A stretch of DNA of 64,000 nt from Hymenoscyphus infarciens. Lineage: Eukaryota; Ascomycota; Leotiomycetes; Helotiales; Helotiaceae. Within the stretch, counting starts at the first letter, position 1; the number at the start of each line of letters is the position of its first letter. The translations under genes and the position numbers were made by a program. Shown one piece after another: positions 10,801 to 24,200 of this stretch. The stretch lies in contig LLCB01000127.1 in assembly GCA_001414345.1 (NCBI GenBank), positions 92,342 to 156,341 of the forward strand. The letters run 5' to 3'. The notes beneath the pieces are model-generated. The model was not told the DNA's origin, ran no database searches, and saw only the letters and a list, made by a program, of their open reading frames with translations.

Positions 10801-12899
10801 AAGTTATAGTTATTAAAAAAAATAAAAATTTTAAAGTTCTTACTTTTATTTCCTCTACTACTACTACTTTTTATATACTCGTAGATTTATAAATCTTAGT
10901 AATATAATATAGCTATTATATTATATATATTTACTTCTATTATAAGCTTAGCTTCTTTATTAGTAGAAGAGAGATTATTTAATTAAACTAAGAGATAGTA
11001 TTTATATTTATAAAAACTAAGAAGAATATTCTTAAAAGAGTCTATAAATAGTTTATTATTAAAAGACTAAATTAGATATAAAGCGTTAATAGCTATAATA
11101 AATTATTCTTTTAAAGCTTTATAATAGCTAGCTATTTATAATTACTATTTATATTAGAAGAGTTTTAATTCTAAAACTAGTTAAATATATCTAAAACCTC
11201 GTTTATATTCTCTAAACTCTTATATATATATATATATCTCTTCTCTCTCTTGATATTAAAAAGAATAATCTATTCTTTATTTTAGTATTTAAGTCTATAA
11301 ATTATATATATTATTCTTTTAAATATACTTCTATTTATCTCTTTACTAGTAGTATATAATTAGTATTATTATAAGCTTCTAAATATATAGATTTATTACT
11401 ATCTACTTATATAAAATACTAAGATATTTATTAGCTTTTTTAAACTCTTTTTAGATTTTAGTTATAAAGTACTCTCTTTAATTAATATTTAAATATAGCT
11501 TTTTAAAAGTAGTATATTAACTTCTTTTATAGTATTAAAAGAAGTCTAAATTAAAAAATATTAAAAATCCAGATATATAATACTTTTAATAGAAACTAGT
11601 CTAATAAGTAATAGTAGTATATCTTAATTAACTAATAAACCTCTTAGTAAATAGAATACTTTAAGTATTATTTATATAAAAAAGTTTTTTTAATAGCTTA
11701 AAATATAATTAGATTATCTTATAATATATTTATATATATATTATCTATTATTAAAATAAAAAGTTTATTAAGACTTATAATATATACTCTACTTAAAAGT
11801 AATCTTAGTAATAGTAAGAAGTGTTTTAAGAGAAACTTAATAAGATATATAATTATAAAAATAATAATACTAGAAATTATACTTATAAAGCTAATAATAA
11901 ATTATAGTAGAAATTTTAAAAGAAAGTCTCTTTCTATAAAAATACTAAATATCTAAAGACTAATATTTATATAATATATAATAAGATTAAAACTAATTAG
12001 CTTAATACTAGTAATAAAGACTTTAATCTTTTTAATAAAATATAATTAGAGTTTAATATACTATATACTTATTTTTACTTATACTTTTATAACTAAATAT
12101 ATACTAAAAAGTATATTTACTAAATAAAGGAATTAGTTATACTCATAAAAGAGAAGAAACTAATTAATATTATATAGACGCTTATACTTAAGATAAAGAA
12201 AGAGAGAGATAATAAGCTTAGATATTATAATAGATATAATAGTATAAATTATATACTACTAGTAAAGAGATATATAAGAGTATATAGACTAGAATAATAT
12301 ATACTATTACTAAGCCTAATACTTAGAAAAAGAATAAATTAGCTTCTTTTATAATATAACTAAAGAGCTAGATAATACTAAAAGATTAAAAATAAACCTA
12401 ATCTAATATAGATAATAATAATATTTAGAAGCCTAACTATTATTATAGAGAGTATAAATAGAATATTATTATAAATATAGAGTTTAACTAGCTTTTATAA
12501 AATATTTAAAAGTAATATATTAAATTTAATAAGAAAGAAAAGAAGAAAATAAAAAGAGAGAATAATAGTAGAATATACTTTAAGCTTAGTCTTTTAGAAT
12601 AAGTTAATTTTAAGTTTCTAGAGTTTTACTAGAAAAGAGAGAAAGGCTAGTTTTTAGCTACTAATAAGACTATAGTTTATTAACTATATATACTTTTAGT
12701 ATATTTAAATAGCTTTAATATATAATTTAAAAGATAGTAGCGTAGTTATAGTAATATTTAGTATTAGAAGAGTATAAAAAGCCGATTTTCTAAAATGTCT
12801 AAGAGAGTTACTAATAGCTAGTATATAATAGTAGGTTCTAGAGTATATAGTATATAAGAGTAAGAATCTTAAATTCTATCTTTTTAACGACTATAACTT

Positions 12900-13077
12900 C
12901 TATACTAATCGAGTATATATAATTTTAGTATAATTAAATAGCCTTAATAAGTAATTCTAGTAACTTTAAAGTATAGTTAAGTATAAAAGGTGGTGGTGGA
13001 GTATGTTGAATTATAATATATTTAAGTGTAAAAAGTCGATTTTCTAAAATGTCCGAGAGGGTCGCTAACAGCCACCA
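12900..13077. repeat. Right TIR of the 10.6-13.1 kb element
   Basis: Inverted match to the left TIR, ending GTCGCTAACAGCCACCA. A degraded direct copy of the same end lies at about 12,660-12,830 (GATTTTCTAAAATGTC shared). Confidence 0.75.
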
Positions 13078-13079
13078 TA

Positions 13080-13656
13080 CTTGCTTTCCAGGTTGTTGCA
13101 CAACTTTCGCTCTTTTACGAGGGAAGGAGCAACATGGAAAAAGGGACTTGGCTCCCTTGGTCGTTTCTTCGAGGTCCCTGCTTCACACACCTGCGGCAAT
13201 ACTTGCTCTGTCATGCAACTTTTGCACTAGTAAGGTGGGAAAGAGTAATCTCAGCGAGAAAGCAACCAGCAGTCCACGCTACTGCTGAATGGAGTTTGGT
13301 AGGAGTGTGACATTTATGGATCTTAGGTACTCTTTGGCGGGCTTTAAATTTAGAGAGTAGGTAGGTCGTTCGTTCCCGGTTGTTTTTATTTTTCTCACGC
13401 CCGAACTCGTGCTGTGCATAGGAACGAAGTAACAGCGACAAGGCAAAATCCTGGGAATGCTACTACAAATGCTTCAAATGAGTATATCAAGTAGAAGGGC
13501 CGAGTGCAAAAATGATGACATTGAGAAAGCATGGGGAACGCCGCTGAGATTGGTTGTCACGTACTCGTTGGCATTGACGTGTTTTCGCTGATGGATTTTT
13601 GGTAGAGCTTTATGGGAAAGAAGGCTTGGTCTGTTTGTTTTCGATGTTTTAAATGT
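13080..13656. other. Non-RIP spacer between two TIR elements
   Basis: About 575 bp of normal composition. A frame continuing out of the right TIR (13049-13288) and a minus-strand frame (13211-13441) lack any domain. It looks like ancestral host DNA left between two insertions. Confidence 0.4.
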
Positions 13657-14503
13657 CGGTAATTGACACTTTTGTCCCCTAGAATATCCTCTAAATTACT
13701 CGAAAAGTGACTATTCTATTCTTTAAATAATACCCCTCAAAAAAGAGGGTATTCTAGTTAGAAAAGGGGGATATTTAAATTAGTCATTATTTACTATTTT
13801 TACTATATTACGCCACCTATTTTTTGGTGAATTAAAGCTAGTATCTTAAGATTATAACCTTTAATATATAGTATCTAATTTCCTTTGATTCCTTGAATTA
13901 TTTACCTTCTACTACTAATATACTAGCCTATAAGTATATTAAAAAGATGGCCTACTATACTATGGCTTCTAAATCAAAGGTTAGCTAGGAGTAGAATACT
14001 ATTAAGAAGGTATAAGAGAAGGTTTACTTTTTGCTAACTAATCGCGATTTATCCTAGTATATAGTCTCTTATATACGTATACTAATAACCGAGCTAAGAA
14101 TAGCGTTTAATATATCCTCTATAACTATCGAGATTACTACTTTAAAGCTATAACGTTAATAAATAATAAGATCTTATATAAGAGAGGCTATAAAGTGCTT
14201 TCGTAATAGACGTATCGCGTAGTTGAAAAGCAACGTAATAAGAGTATAAAAGTTCTTAAGAGTTAGTTTACGTAGTCGTAAGTAGGTTACTTTACTATAT
14301 TTATTTGTTTTTTAGTATATTAGTATAAGGAAACTAATAGATAGAGAAAAAGTATAAACTAACTTAAATATCCCTCTTTTCAAACTAGAATACTCCTTTT
14401 TTTAAGAGATATTATTTGAGGGATAGAACAGTTACACTTTAATTAATTTAGAGGATATTCTAGGTCTTTACGATTATTTAGAGGATAAAAGTGTCAATTA
14501 CCG
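13657..14503. mobile_element. Short RIP-degraded TIR element
   Basis: An 847-bp element with inverted ends: CGGTAATTGACACTTTT at 13,657 and its complement ending at 14,503. Weaker inverted similarity continues for about 150 bp, including paired GAATATCCTCTAAATTA blocks. The flanks TTTTAAATGT (left) and TTTTAATGT (right) look like a 9-10-bp TSD with one length change, which would fit a Mutator-like element; alternatively the TA inside GGTAATT is the duplicated target. The interior has a plus-strand frame starting MASKSK near 13,965, readable if TAG is taken as Gln or Trp, without a known domain. A related sequence occurs at 59.8-60.1 kb. Confidence 0.65.
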
Positions 14504-14990
14504 TTTTAATGTTAGAGTGGATTTCGAAAGCCGCCATCTTTTCTGCAGCGCAGTTCCGTGGTGGGAGTGAGTGTGAGAGGCGCGCCTTCGGTTTCCAGGT
14601 TTAGTCACGAGTTATAAGGCGAGCAAAGTTGTTGTCTTCCTTTTCTCGTCGTAGAACGTAAAAACTCTCCTTTCTGAGATTACATCGTTCGCAGTTGGCT
14701 TCATAGGCTCCGTGATACTATACTAGAGACGTGTTTACCATGTTACTTATAGTGAAATTAATTCCTTTCCAGATTAGGTGAAGTTCAGAAGTTCAGTCGT
14801 ATACTTGAAGCTTGTTTGAGGCTAATTGGTACTCCCCTTTCTTTTCTCCTAATGAGAATAAATTAATAAGAGAAATGAATAGGACGATCCTCTCACATTT
14901 CTTATCTCTCACAATATTCCGAAGAAGCTGTTAGAGGTGCCATGACTTATAGAACTTAAGAAAAAGCTTTGAAATTTCAGGGAATTTAAC
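14504..14990. other. Non-RIP spacer
   Basis: About 490 bp of host-like DNA between the 847-bp TIR element and the outermost element of the nested block. No frame or RNA gene is supported. Confidence 0.4.
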
Positions 14991-15539
14991 TATCCCTTCA
15001 GTTATCCTTACACCCCACGTATAGACGCGTTCAGCAGTCCGGTTTAAAACTACTCTTATTTAAGGTAGTTTTAGACTAAAATCTAGGTAGCTTCGAACTA
15101 CGATACTACTAAACCAGTTTAAGAGTGCTAAGATACTAAAATCTGAATTAGCGCCTCTTTCCACCTCTTTATTCACTCTCTCTCGCTCTCTTATATTCTT
15201 AATAACTTCTATCTTATAGAATTCTTTCTAACATAGCTAATTACTACTATAAATAGGTATATTATACTACTTACCCTAGCTCTTAGTTTAACGTAGATAA
15301 GGTAGACGCACTTAGTATAGAGAATAGTATAGTTTTCATAGTTTTCGTCTAGTTTTGAATATACTAAACTATACTACGGTTTTAGTACTATTAGTAGAAC
15401 TAAGTAATAAATTAATAAAACTAACTACGTAAACTATCGTAGTTTTGAAAACTATAAGTAAAAAGAGCTACTATTTTTAATCTAAAAGTAGCTCTTTAGT
15501 AGTAACTAAAGTATTAACCTCTCTTATAATTCTCTTATT

Positions 15540-17950
15540 ATCCTTCTTCTCTAATACTCTAATCTCTCTTTTAACCTTTATTATAGTATCTTCTATATTA
15601 AGTAAACTAAACTAAGACTTTAGATATATAAAAGCGTTTATTAGTAGTATACTAAGATAGTTCTAATAATTAGTAATTATAATTTTAGTACTAGAGAAGA
15701 GTCGCTCTAGCTTAGTAGACATAGTAGGTATTAAGAGTATATTAAGAGCTATTTAAGAGAGATTTAGATACTACTTTTATTAGATAGACTTAAGCTACTA
15801 TTTAATAGAATTTAAATATATTAGTATAATAAGAGAAGTATAATAGTACTTATATTCGTTAATAGTAAATATACTATTAATCTTATTAAAGATAGTATAA
15901 AAGAATAAGAAAAAGAGGTTATTATTGTTTTTTAAAGTAGTAGTAGTAGTAGTAGGATTATTAAGTAATACTAAGGTTATTAGATAATATTCCTTCTAGA
16001 GATTAAGTACTAAACCTTTAATAGAGTCTTAAAAAGCTTTTTTCTAATTCTTATTAATATACTACTATTTAAGACGTAGATTTAATATAAGTATTATAGT
16101 ATATACTAGTAAATCGTTAGATAATTAATAATATTTATTTAGCTTCTTCTAGTTTAAATTAAATATCTATAAGAGTATAAGATCTTTTATAAATATCCTT
16201 TTACTATGTTTAAAAGCTAAGAGCTAATAATCTATTATAATAAGTACTTCTAAAAGTATTAAATAATCTAACTTAAGTACTTTAATAATATACTTAAATT
16301 ATTTTAGAAACTTATATATAATATATATAATATATTAATCGTTATTAGAGAGTATATTATCTTTATTATACTTAAAGTCTTTCTTCTTTTTAAGAGGAAA
16401 GTACTTAAAATAAAGAAGTATATTATTTTTATAAATAAGCGCGCTATCTAATATATTATACTAAGAATTCTACTACGTACTATTATCTCTTTTAAGCTTT
16501 GATTCTATAATCTCTTTATATATTATAAGCTATTAAATACTCTTTTAAATATATACTATAATATTATAAAGTTTATTAAGAGGTCTGATTTTATACTAAT
16601 ATTTAATATAATCTATTATTACTTAAAGTACTAAAAGTTAATCGATATTATTATAATTAAAGGTGTCTTTAGTTATATAAAAGAGGAAGAACTAGATAGT
16701 AAGGTTAATAATATAACTTATATAATATATTTAATACTTAAGAGTAGTATAATTTAGAATTCTATATTTAAGATATATTTCTAAAAGATTAGTAAAGATA
16801 TTAAATAAAGTAAAAGAAGTATATACTTAACTATAAAAACTCTATTATTATATTATTATTTAAAGTATTATCTATCTAAAAGTATTTTAAATTTTATATA
16901 AAACTCTAATTCTCTAAAATCTTAATAATTACCTCTCTAAGATACTTATCTATATATAAGCTTTTAACTCTTTTAAGAGCTAATACTACTAATTAAAGCT
17001 TCTTATCTACTCTTATAAAATACACTAGTATACTAAATATTATAAGATTATTTAATAAGCTTTAGAGGTTATATAAGATATAGATCTTTAAGAGTATACT
17101 ATTAAGTAGATAGCGGATTCGAACTTTTTATATATTATATTAGTTTTAGATCTATCTATAGATTATATAATATATAAGTCGAAGCTAAACTAGTATATTA
17201 AGATTAAAATAGTATAAGAAGGCTTTAACTTTAAGAACCTCTACTAGTCTAAAAGCTAAGAAGTATATAATAATTACTTATACTTAGAGATATTTAAGTA
17301 CTTTTAGATTAAGTAAGATACTATTACTATAGCTAATTCGATGTCGCTTTTTAGTATTTTACTATACTAATTCTAAAGTAATCTTAATCTACTACTCTAT
17401 ACTATATACTATCTCTTAATAAAGTCCTTTGTCTAGAATCTTATAAACTTTAATTAGATGTTTTTATACGATTCTAGTATTTAATAAGACTTAGTACTAT
17501 TATATATAATACTTATAATTCTAAGAGTCTTTTTTTATTATTTAATATATATATTTAGTATTATAGTTCTATATCTAAGAGTATTATTACTCTATAGTTA
17601 ACTTTTATATACGTTTACGCTTTAAACTAGTAGATAAACTAGAAGAAACTAAATAAGACGAGTTAATAGAAGAAGACCTACTAGGTATATATAAAAGTGC
17701 TTATTCCTAGTTTATATCTTCGTCTCCTAGTTCGTTATTTAAAGTAGCTACTTTTTTAGTAATAGCGACGGCTTAGGCCTTAGCTTAGATAGAAGTAAAA
17801 GATATAAGAGGTTAGTATATTATTAGCGTAGGTTTAGAAACTCTTACTAACCTTTTAGAGAGTGTCTAGGCTTCTTTTAGTAGTATACTAATATTATTAT
17901 TATTATTTTAATAGTAGTATTACTAACGTTTAAAGTTTATTATAAGATAG
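15540..17950 (-). pseudogene. hAT transposase remnant (dimerisation domain recognisable)
   Basis: Read on the minus strand with TAA/TAG taken as Gln or Trp, the segment around 15,830-15,590 gives YLNLS, then ALNILLIPTMSTKLERLFSS and KIIITNYQN, the hATC dimerisation domain (family form: ALDILSIPAMSAEPERVFSS). This is the C-terminal end of hAT transposases, which insert with 8-bp TSDs, in agreement with the element ends. The upstream catalytic part should lie between about 15,900 and 17,950 but is too mutated for me to mark residues. Stops and C-to-T damage make it dead. Confidence 0.8.
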
Positions 17951-18026
17951 ATAGTAAAGGCCTAGCTAATAGAAAGCCTAGAAACTACTAAAATAGAGTC
18001 TAAAAGAGTTTAGTTTTCCTCTTTTC

Positions 18027-18077
18027 TATAATAGTACGAAATATATACTACTATAGAAGAGATATATAGAAGTACGT
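18027..18077 (-). repeat. OG left (3') LTR, first fragment
   Basis: Matches 53,090-53,145 of the right LTR (ACGAAATACACACTACTAC, RIP-changed). It is cut at TACGT (18073-18077) by the giant Gypsy element; the LTR resumes at 32,341. Confidence 0.8.
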
Positions 18078-18261
18078 TATAGTATAAGAGACAGATTATA
18101 GATTAGAAGCTTATAGCTAGGCCTGATGAAATACGTGAAAGTAATCTTTTATATAGTATAGTAATAAACGTCTAAAGAGAGAAGAGGAGAGTATAGAGTA
18201 CTTATAACTATCTATATCTATAGGTCTGCTACTAGTATAGTTATATATCCTTCCTATAATA
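18078..18261 (-). repeat. Gypsy1 3' LTR
   Basis: 184 bp, same length as the partner at 32,152-32,335; differences are nearly all transitions. Preceded by TSD TACGT. Confidence 0.88.
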
Positions 18262-18289
18262 TACCTCTCTTAAAAAAGCGTCTTCCTTT

Positions 18290-21200
18290 AAAGTCGTAAA
18301 AAGAGATACTAACTATAAGTTAATTTTAAGTCTTATTTAGCTCCTTATTCTTTAACTTTTCTCTAGTATCTTCTAATCTATTCTTATTCTTCTCTATATT
18401 ATCCTCTTCTTCTTTATCCTTTAATTTATTAAAAAACCTATTATTAGAGCCTAGTATCTTAGCTATTATTATTCCGTCGTAGATATTAATTCTATAGTAT
18501 AAAATAGCTAATTATTACTTCTTAGCTTCTATCTCTTAAGCCTTTAATTAATCTATAATAGTTATAATTAGTTATATAACCTTATAGTAGATACTGTCTA
18601 CTTAAATCTATAAGATATAGTTAGTAGTATATAAATCGTAACCGTTATCTTAGATAACCTAAGAAGTAGTAGAAGCGTTAGCTATATAAATAATAAGATT
18701 TAGTTATTTTAAAGTAATCTTTAACTTAATTAGTATATTTATAAGTAGATAAAAGAAAAATATAAAAGTATTTATAGTAAAATCGCTCTTAATAAGCTCT
18801 ATCTTAGCGCCTTTAAGAACAGCTTTATATACCTTATCTATAAGCTCTTTTACTAGTATATTAATAAGTTCCTCTTTAGAAAATAGATATTTAATACTAT
18901 ATTAAATCTATAAAGCTAGAATAATTAATTATACTCTATAATATAACTTATTTCTACTAATATTAGTTATAATATACTTATTAGAGAACTAGGCGTAGTA
19001 TAAGTTCTTTTAGAAAACGTCTAGCTTATTTATAAAGTTAAAGTATATAATATATAGCTTAAAGACCTATTTACTAGAGGTATTAGGCGTATAAGAGACT
19101 AGAGCTTTAACTTAAGAAGAAGTAGATTTAGTAGTTAGTATAGAAGCTTTTAGCTAAGAGGCATCGACGTCTAAGCTAGGTTTAAGCTCGGGATTTTCGA
19201 TCTCTACTTCTTAATTCTTAATCTCTATATTCTAATTCTTAATCTTTATATCCTAGATCTCGATTTCTATATCCTAAGTCTTAATCTCTATATTCTATCT
19301 AGAGGTAGTATTAGACTCTAGTAACCTATTATCCTTTTAGAGAATAATAGCTAAAGTAGTAATAGTTAGATTTATTTAAAAGTCTTAATTAATATTATAA
19401 AGTCTCTAGAAAGTATAATTACTTAGTTTATTAAATATTTCTAAGATCTATAATTTAATTATCTTTTTCTTACTATCTAAAAGTAGCTTCTATTTCTAGT
19501 CTATAGTATAGGTTTAATTATTAATCTTAAAAGCGATCTTATTTCCTAAGACTAGTAGTATAATTACTATATTTTAGAGAATAGTAGAGACTAAGTATAT
19601 AACAAATTACTTAGAATTTAGCTTAACGAATCTTATTAGTAGTAGTCTTTAGCTTAAATTACTAATAATTACGTTACCTTTTATAAGTACTATATTTATT
19701 TATATCTATAAGTATTTATATACCTCTATAAGAGCTAGTAGAATTTTAGACTATAGTAGAGGCTTACTTGTTATTACTAAGACGTCTCGATTATTATCTA
19801 CTATTATAGCTAGCTCTTTCTTATTATTAAGAGAAAGAACGTAGTTGTAATTACTAAGTTATATACTAAGTATACGTTGTATTACCTTTCTAGCCTTACT
19901 ATAGGCTATTCTATAGCTCTCTCTAACGTAATCCTCTAAACTATAAGTAGTATATTTAACTATATTTATATATATTAACTTATAATAGCTAAATTCCTTA
20001 TACTTTATATATTATATATATAAGTATTCTTAAAAGGTATACTTATAGTTATATTACTTATAGCTGTCTAGCTTTTCTATAATAATATAATATACTAATC
20101 TATAGTACTTATATATTTAGTTAAACATATTAGTACTATTATCTTTCTTATCCTTAGCGTAAAGGTATATATTCTTTCTATAACTAATATAATTATAAAG
20201 GTTATATTTTAAAGTCTTATTATTTATATAAGTAGCTTAAAGATAGCTATATTAACTATATCTACTATAGTTCTTAGCATTTACTATCTAAGTATTAGTA
20301 GTATATCTATAATCTTTTATATAATACTATAATTAGTAGATATAACTAATATTAAGGTGTTATATTATTTATATATTATCTTAGAAAATATTATAGCTAT
20401 ACAACTTTAGTTTAAGAATATAGTCTAAGATAAGTACTATAAGTAAGTAAACGTGTTAGGTAATCAATACTAATATATACTTCATATTATTACACTATTT
20501 AGAGATTTTTATACTAGTTAGAATACTAAGTATTAAGGCGTTAAATATTATATTCTAAGTAACTTTAGTAATATATAAGATATAGGCTAAGTTATTTAGA
20601 TATTTAAGGTTAATAACTATAGCTTTAACTTCTACTTTATAATAGTAAATATAGGTGTTCTTAAAGTACTTAATCTTATACTACTTAAGCTTTTATTTAA
20701 TATATTATATCTACTTATTACTAATATTAATATAGTTCTTATTAAAGATAGAAGTACTTTTAGCTTTAATATTAGAAGTACTACCTTATACTTATATTAT
20801 AATAAATTAAGTATTAAGATTAAAAATTTCCTTATTAACCTCTTTTATTATATAATTACTTAGAAGTAAGCTATAGTAGATAGTAGTATTAATTATTTTA
20901 CTATAGTAGTATTCTTTATTAATAAATTTCTAAATAATACTATTATATATTTAGCTTTAATAGTTTAAGTATATAAGATAATACTTACTATACTTATAAT
21001 ACTCTAGAATAGTATTATTAAGATACTTTATACTAGGATTCTAGGCTTCCTTGTTTATCTTTAAGACTAAATAATAATATATCTATTTACTATTACTATT
21101 TATATTATATATTTTAAACTTAAGACTAGTAGCTAAGGCGATTATAATAGCTAGATTTATTATACTAGTCTTATTTATACTAAATCTAAATAATTTACTT

Positions 21201-24200
21201 ACCTATTTTTAGGCTCTTAATTATAAGGTAATTACTAGTATAGTTATAATAATATCTACTTCTATAATAACTTTTTATATAGCCTTATTAAGAGTATCTA
21301 TATAAGCTAAAAGCCTTAAGTCTAGGTTATTAGAGTTATAGAGGACTTCTTAAGTATATATTTTAAAAGCTTAGAATTCTATGACCTCTTTAGCTAATCT
21401 ACTAATTAGATCGAAGATATACTTCTAAAAGCTAAACTTCTATATATATACTAGATATCTTTAATCTCTTACCTTCTTATTTATCTTAATCTTTTAAATA
21501 GCTTTATAGATAAAATGTTTAATAAAACTATATAATAGAGCTAATATGTCTTTAATATAAGACTTAAAGTTCTCTAGTATATAGTAATTAAGAAGCTTAT
21601 TCTTTTCTACTAATAAACTACTAAGATAAATAACTATCTTCTTAACGTTAAGTAATAAGAAGATCTTATCTATTTTTTTAGTAAGATTATCTACTCTCTT
21701 ATTTATAGAATATATAAGAAGGACTCGGTTCTTTATATTATTAGAATTATAGTAACCTAATATAAAAAGAGTTTCTATCTAATCTATCTTATAAGATACT
21801 ATATAGCCTTAGATACTAATAAATAGTATATATAGCTCTTATAACTTCTTATACTTAATCTAATAGTTAGAATTAAACTTTATAATTACCTTCTAAATAA
21901 ATTTATCTAAGAAAGGCTTATTATAATACTTAGTAAAAAAGTCTATAGTTTTCTAAGGAATTAGAGAGTTAAAGTTTATAAATAGTTTTATATAGTATAT
22001 AAAGGTATAAGATAGCTTATTCTTCTTTACTAATACTCTTTTATTATTAAGACTTTAAATAATATTATTTTAGAATTATATTAAAATCTTAAAAGTAATC
22101 TTAATCTTATATATAGGTTTTATTCTATTAAAAGTGTTTATAAAATAGGTAAGAAGTATATTAGTAATATTTAATATTAGAATATTAAAATAAGTAGTAA
22201 CTTATTTACTATTAAAGCCTTACTATAGTAGATCCTTTCTAGTATATAAGATAATTAAGATTATATTTAGAAGAGATAGTATATTAGTAATAATTCCTAT
22301 AATAGTAGCTCGTTACTCTTCTATCTATTATTCTAGTAAGTTCTTTATCTTAACCTTTTTCTTTTTATTACCTTTAATAATTATCTTACTACTATCTAAA
22401 CTAAGGATCTATTCTCTAGTATTATTATTAGATTTATTCTTATTATCTAAGACATTTTTACTAAAATAATACTTATTCTTAGTATTAGGTCCTTTATATT
22501 TAATATATAGTATAGTCTTAAGATTAAAGAATTAGACTTTAATATAATCGTCTTTTTTAAGATTCTTATAAATATAGTACTATATATTAATAGTAGTAAT
22601 CTAGGCCTTATCTCTATTATAATTATATTATAATAGCTTTCTATCTAAGCTAAGAATATAAGAAATAGCTATAGTAAATTCATTTAATTACTAATTTATA
22701 GCTTCTTTAGCTATAATCTTAAACTTATTATAAATAATATAGGCTAGAAGTATATATATATACTTATAGTTATAAAATATAAAAATATAATATAAGTATT
22801 TATCTATAACTCTTAATAGTATCTATTCTAGAATCTAGAATAGATTACCTATATCTAATTAGCTAGAAATAAGCGTGTTTTTAATTTAAAAGTTATTAAA
22901 GTTCTTTTTCTTATTAGCTTCGATTTTAGTACTAATAAGAGAAAGGTTACTATAGTAATTATTAATAATAAATATAAATTTAAGAATACTCTTTTCTATC
23001 TAAATAGTCTTAACTTTATTAATAAATTATTATATTATTTAATTATAGTTTAGATTAATTATAAAAGAGATATTAGTACTAGTAATATTAATTATATCTA
23101 TCTTAATATTAATAGTAATAATCTTTATACCTTCTAGCTTCTTAAAGTCTAGTTTTAAGAAGGTAGCTAGTAAGCTATATTTATTAAAGTCTTAATATAT
23201 AAAGTTTTTAATAATATAAACTCTTTAATTAAGATAAGTCTTAAAGTAAGTATAGTTAGAGATATTAAATCTCTCTTTATAAGAGACGTCTTTATTATCT
23301 TATATTCGCTTACTATTAAGAGTAAGCTCTATATTAAAGTAGATATAAGGTTCTAAGTACTAGAAATAAAGTCGTTTTAAAGAGGCTAGGATACTATTAT
23401 TACTAGATAACTCAACTTAGTTAAAGAGATAGTATAGCTTACTATTTATAGCGAATATAGTCTTAAATTTAGCTCTTATATTTATAACTTTAAGAATCTT
23501 TTATTATTTCTTAAGTAAGATATATTCTAGTTAGATAAATCTTAACTTCTTACTCTTTTATTTATTATAAGTAGTAACTATTTTATTCTTAGGTTTAGAA
23601 TTTCTACTAGTAGCTTTAGCGTTCTAACTATTAGTAATAGTAGTAGGTTTATTACTAGTAGAGTCCTAACTACTAGTAGTAGTAGTAGGTTCTTTTATAT
23701 TATTACTAGTAGAGTCTTAACTACTAGTAGTAATAGTAGGTTCCTTTATATTATTACTAGTAGAGTCTTAATTGCTAGTAGTAGTAGTAGGCTCTTTTAT
23801 ATTATTATTAGTAGAGCCTTAACTACTAGTAATAGTAGTAGGTTCTTTTATACTATTGCTAGTAGAGTCTTAATTACTAGTAGTAGTAGTAGGCTCTTTT
23901 ATATTATTATTAGTAGAGTCTTAACCTCTAACAACAATAGAGAGTGCTTTTAATATATAGCTAGCCTTAATAATAGCTCTTTTATTAGACTAGATTATAG
24001 TAGTAGACTTGTTAGTAGCTAAAGTAAATTTATATTTATTATTATCGAGTTTATAAATAGGTAGAGAGATAATAGTACTTAACTTATTATACTAAGTTAT
24101 TATAATAACTATATTATAGATAATATTATAAGTATAGGCTTTACTATTAATTAAGGTACTAGTAGTAGTATCTATTATAATTCGTTGTTTTAAGAATAGT

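Larger units (their letters stand above)
10612..13079. mobile_element. RIP-degraded DNA transposon with long terminal inverted repeats
   Basis: The ends are inverted copies: 10,614-10,670 reads TGGTGGCTGTTAGCGACC and onward, and its complement lies at about 13,020-13,077. Similarity continues inward, so the TIRs are about 180 bp (left to about 10,800; right from about 12,900). A TA dinucleotide borders each end (10612-10613 and 13078-13079), the TSD expected of Tc1/mariner-type insertion. The outer 40 bp keep CpA-containing sequence, while the interior is strongly TpA-rich. The interior shows no transposase motif I can name. A second, more degraded copy of the right end lies inside at about 12,660-12,830. 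Confidence 0.75.

Noticed and set aside
23610..23926. CRISPR-like array
   Set aside because: The repeats are directly adjacent 51-bp units with no spacers, inside a retrotransposon of a eukaryote.
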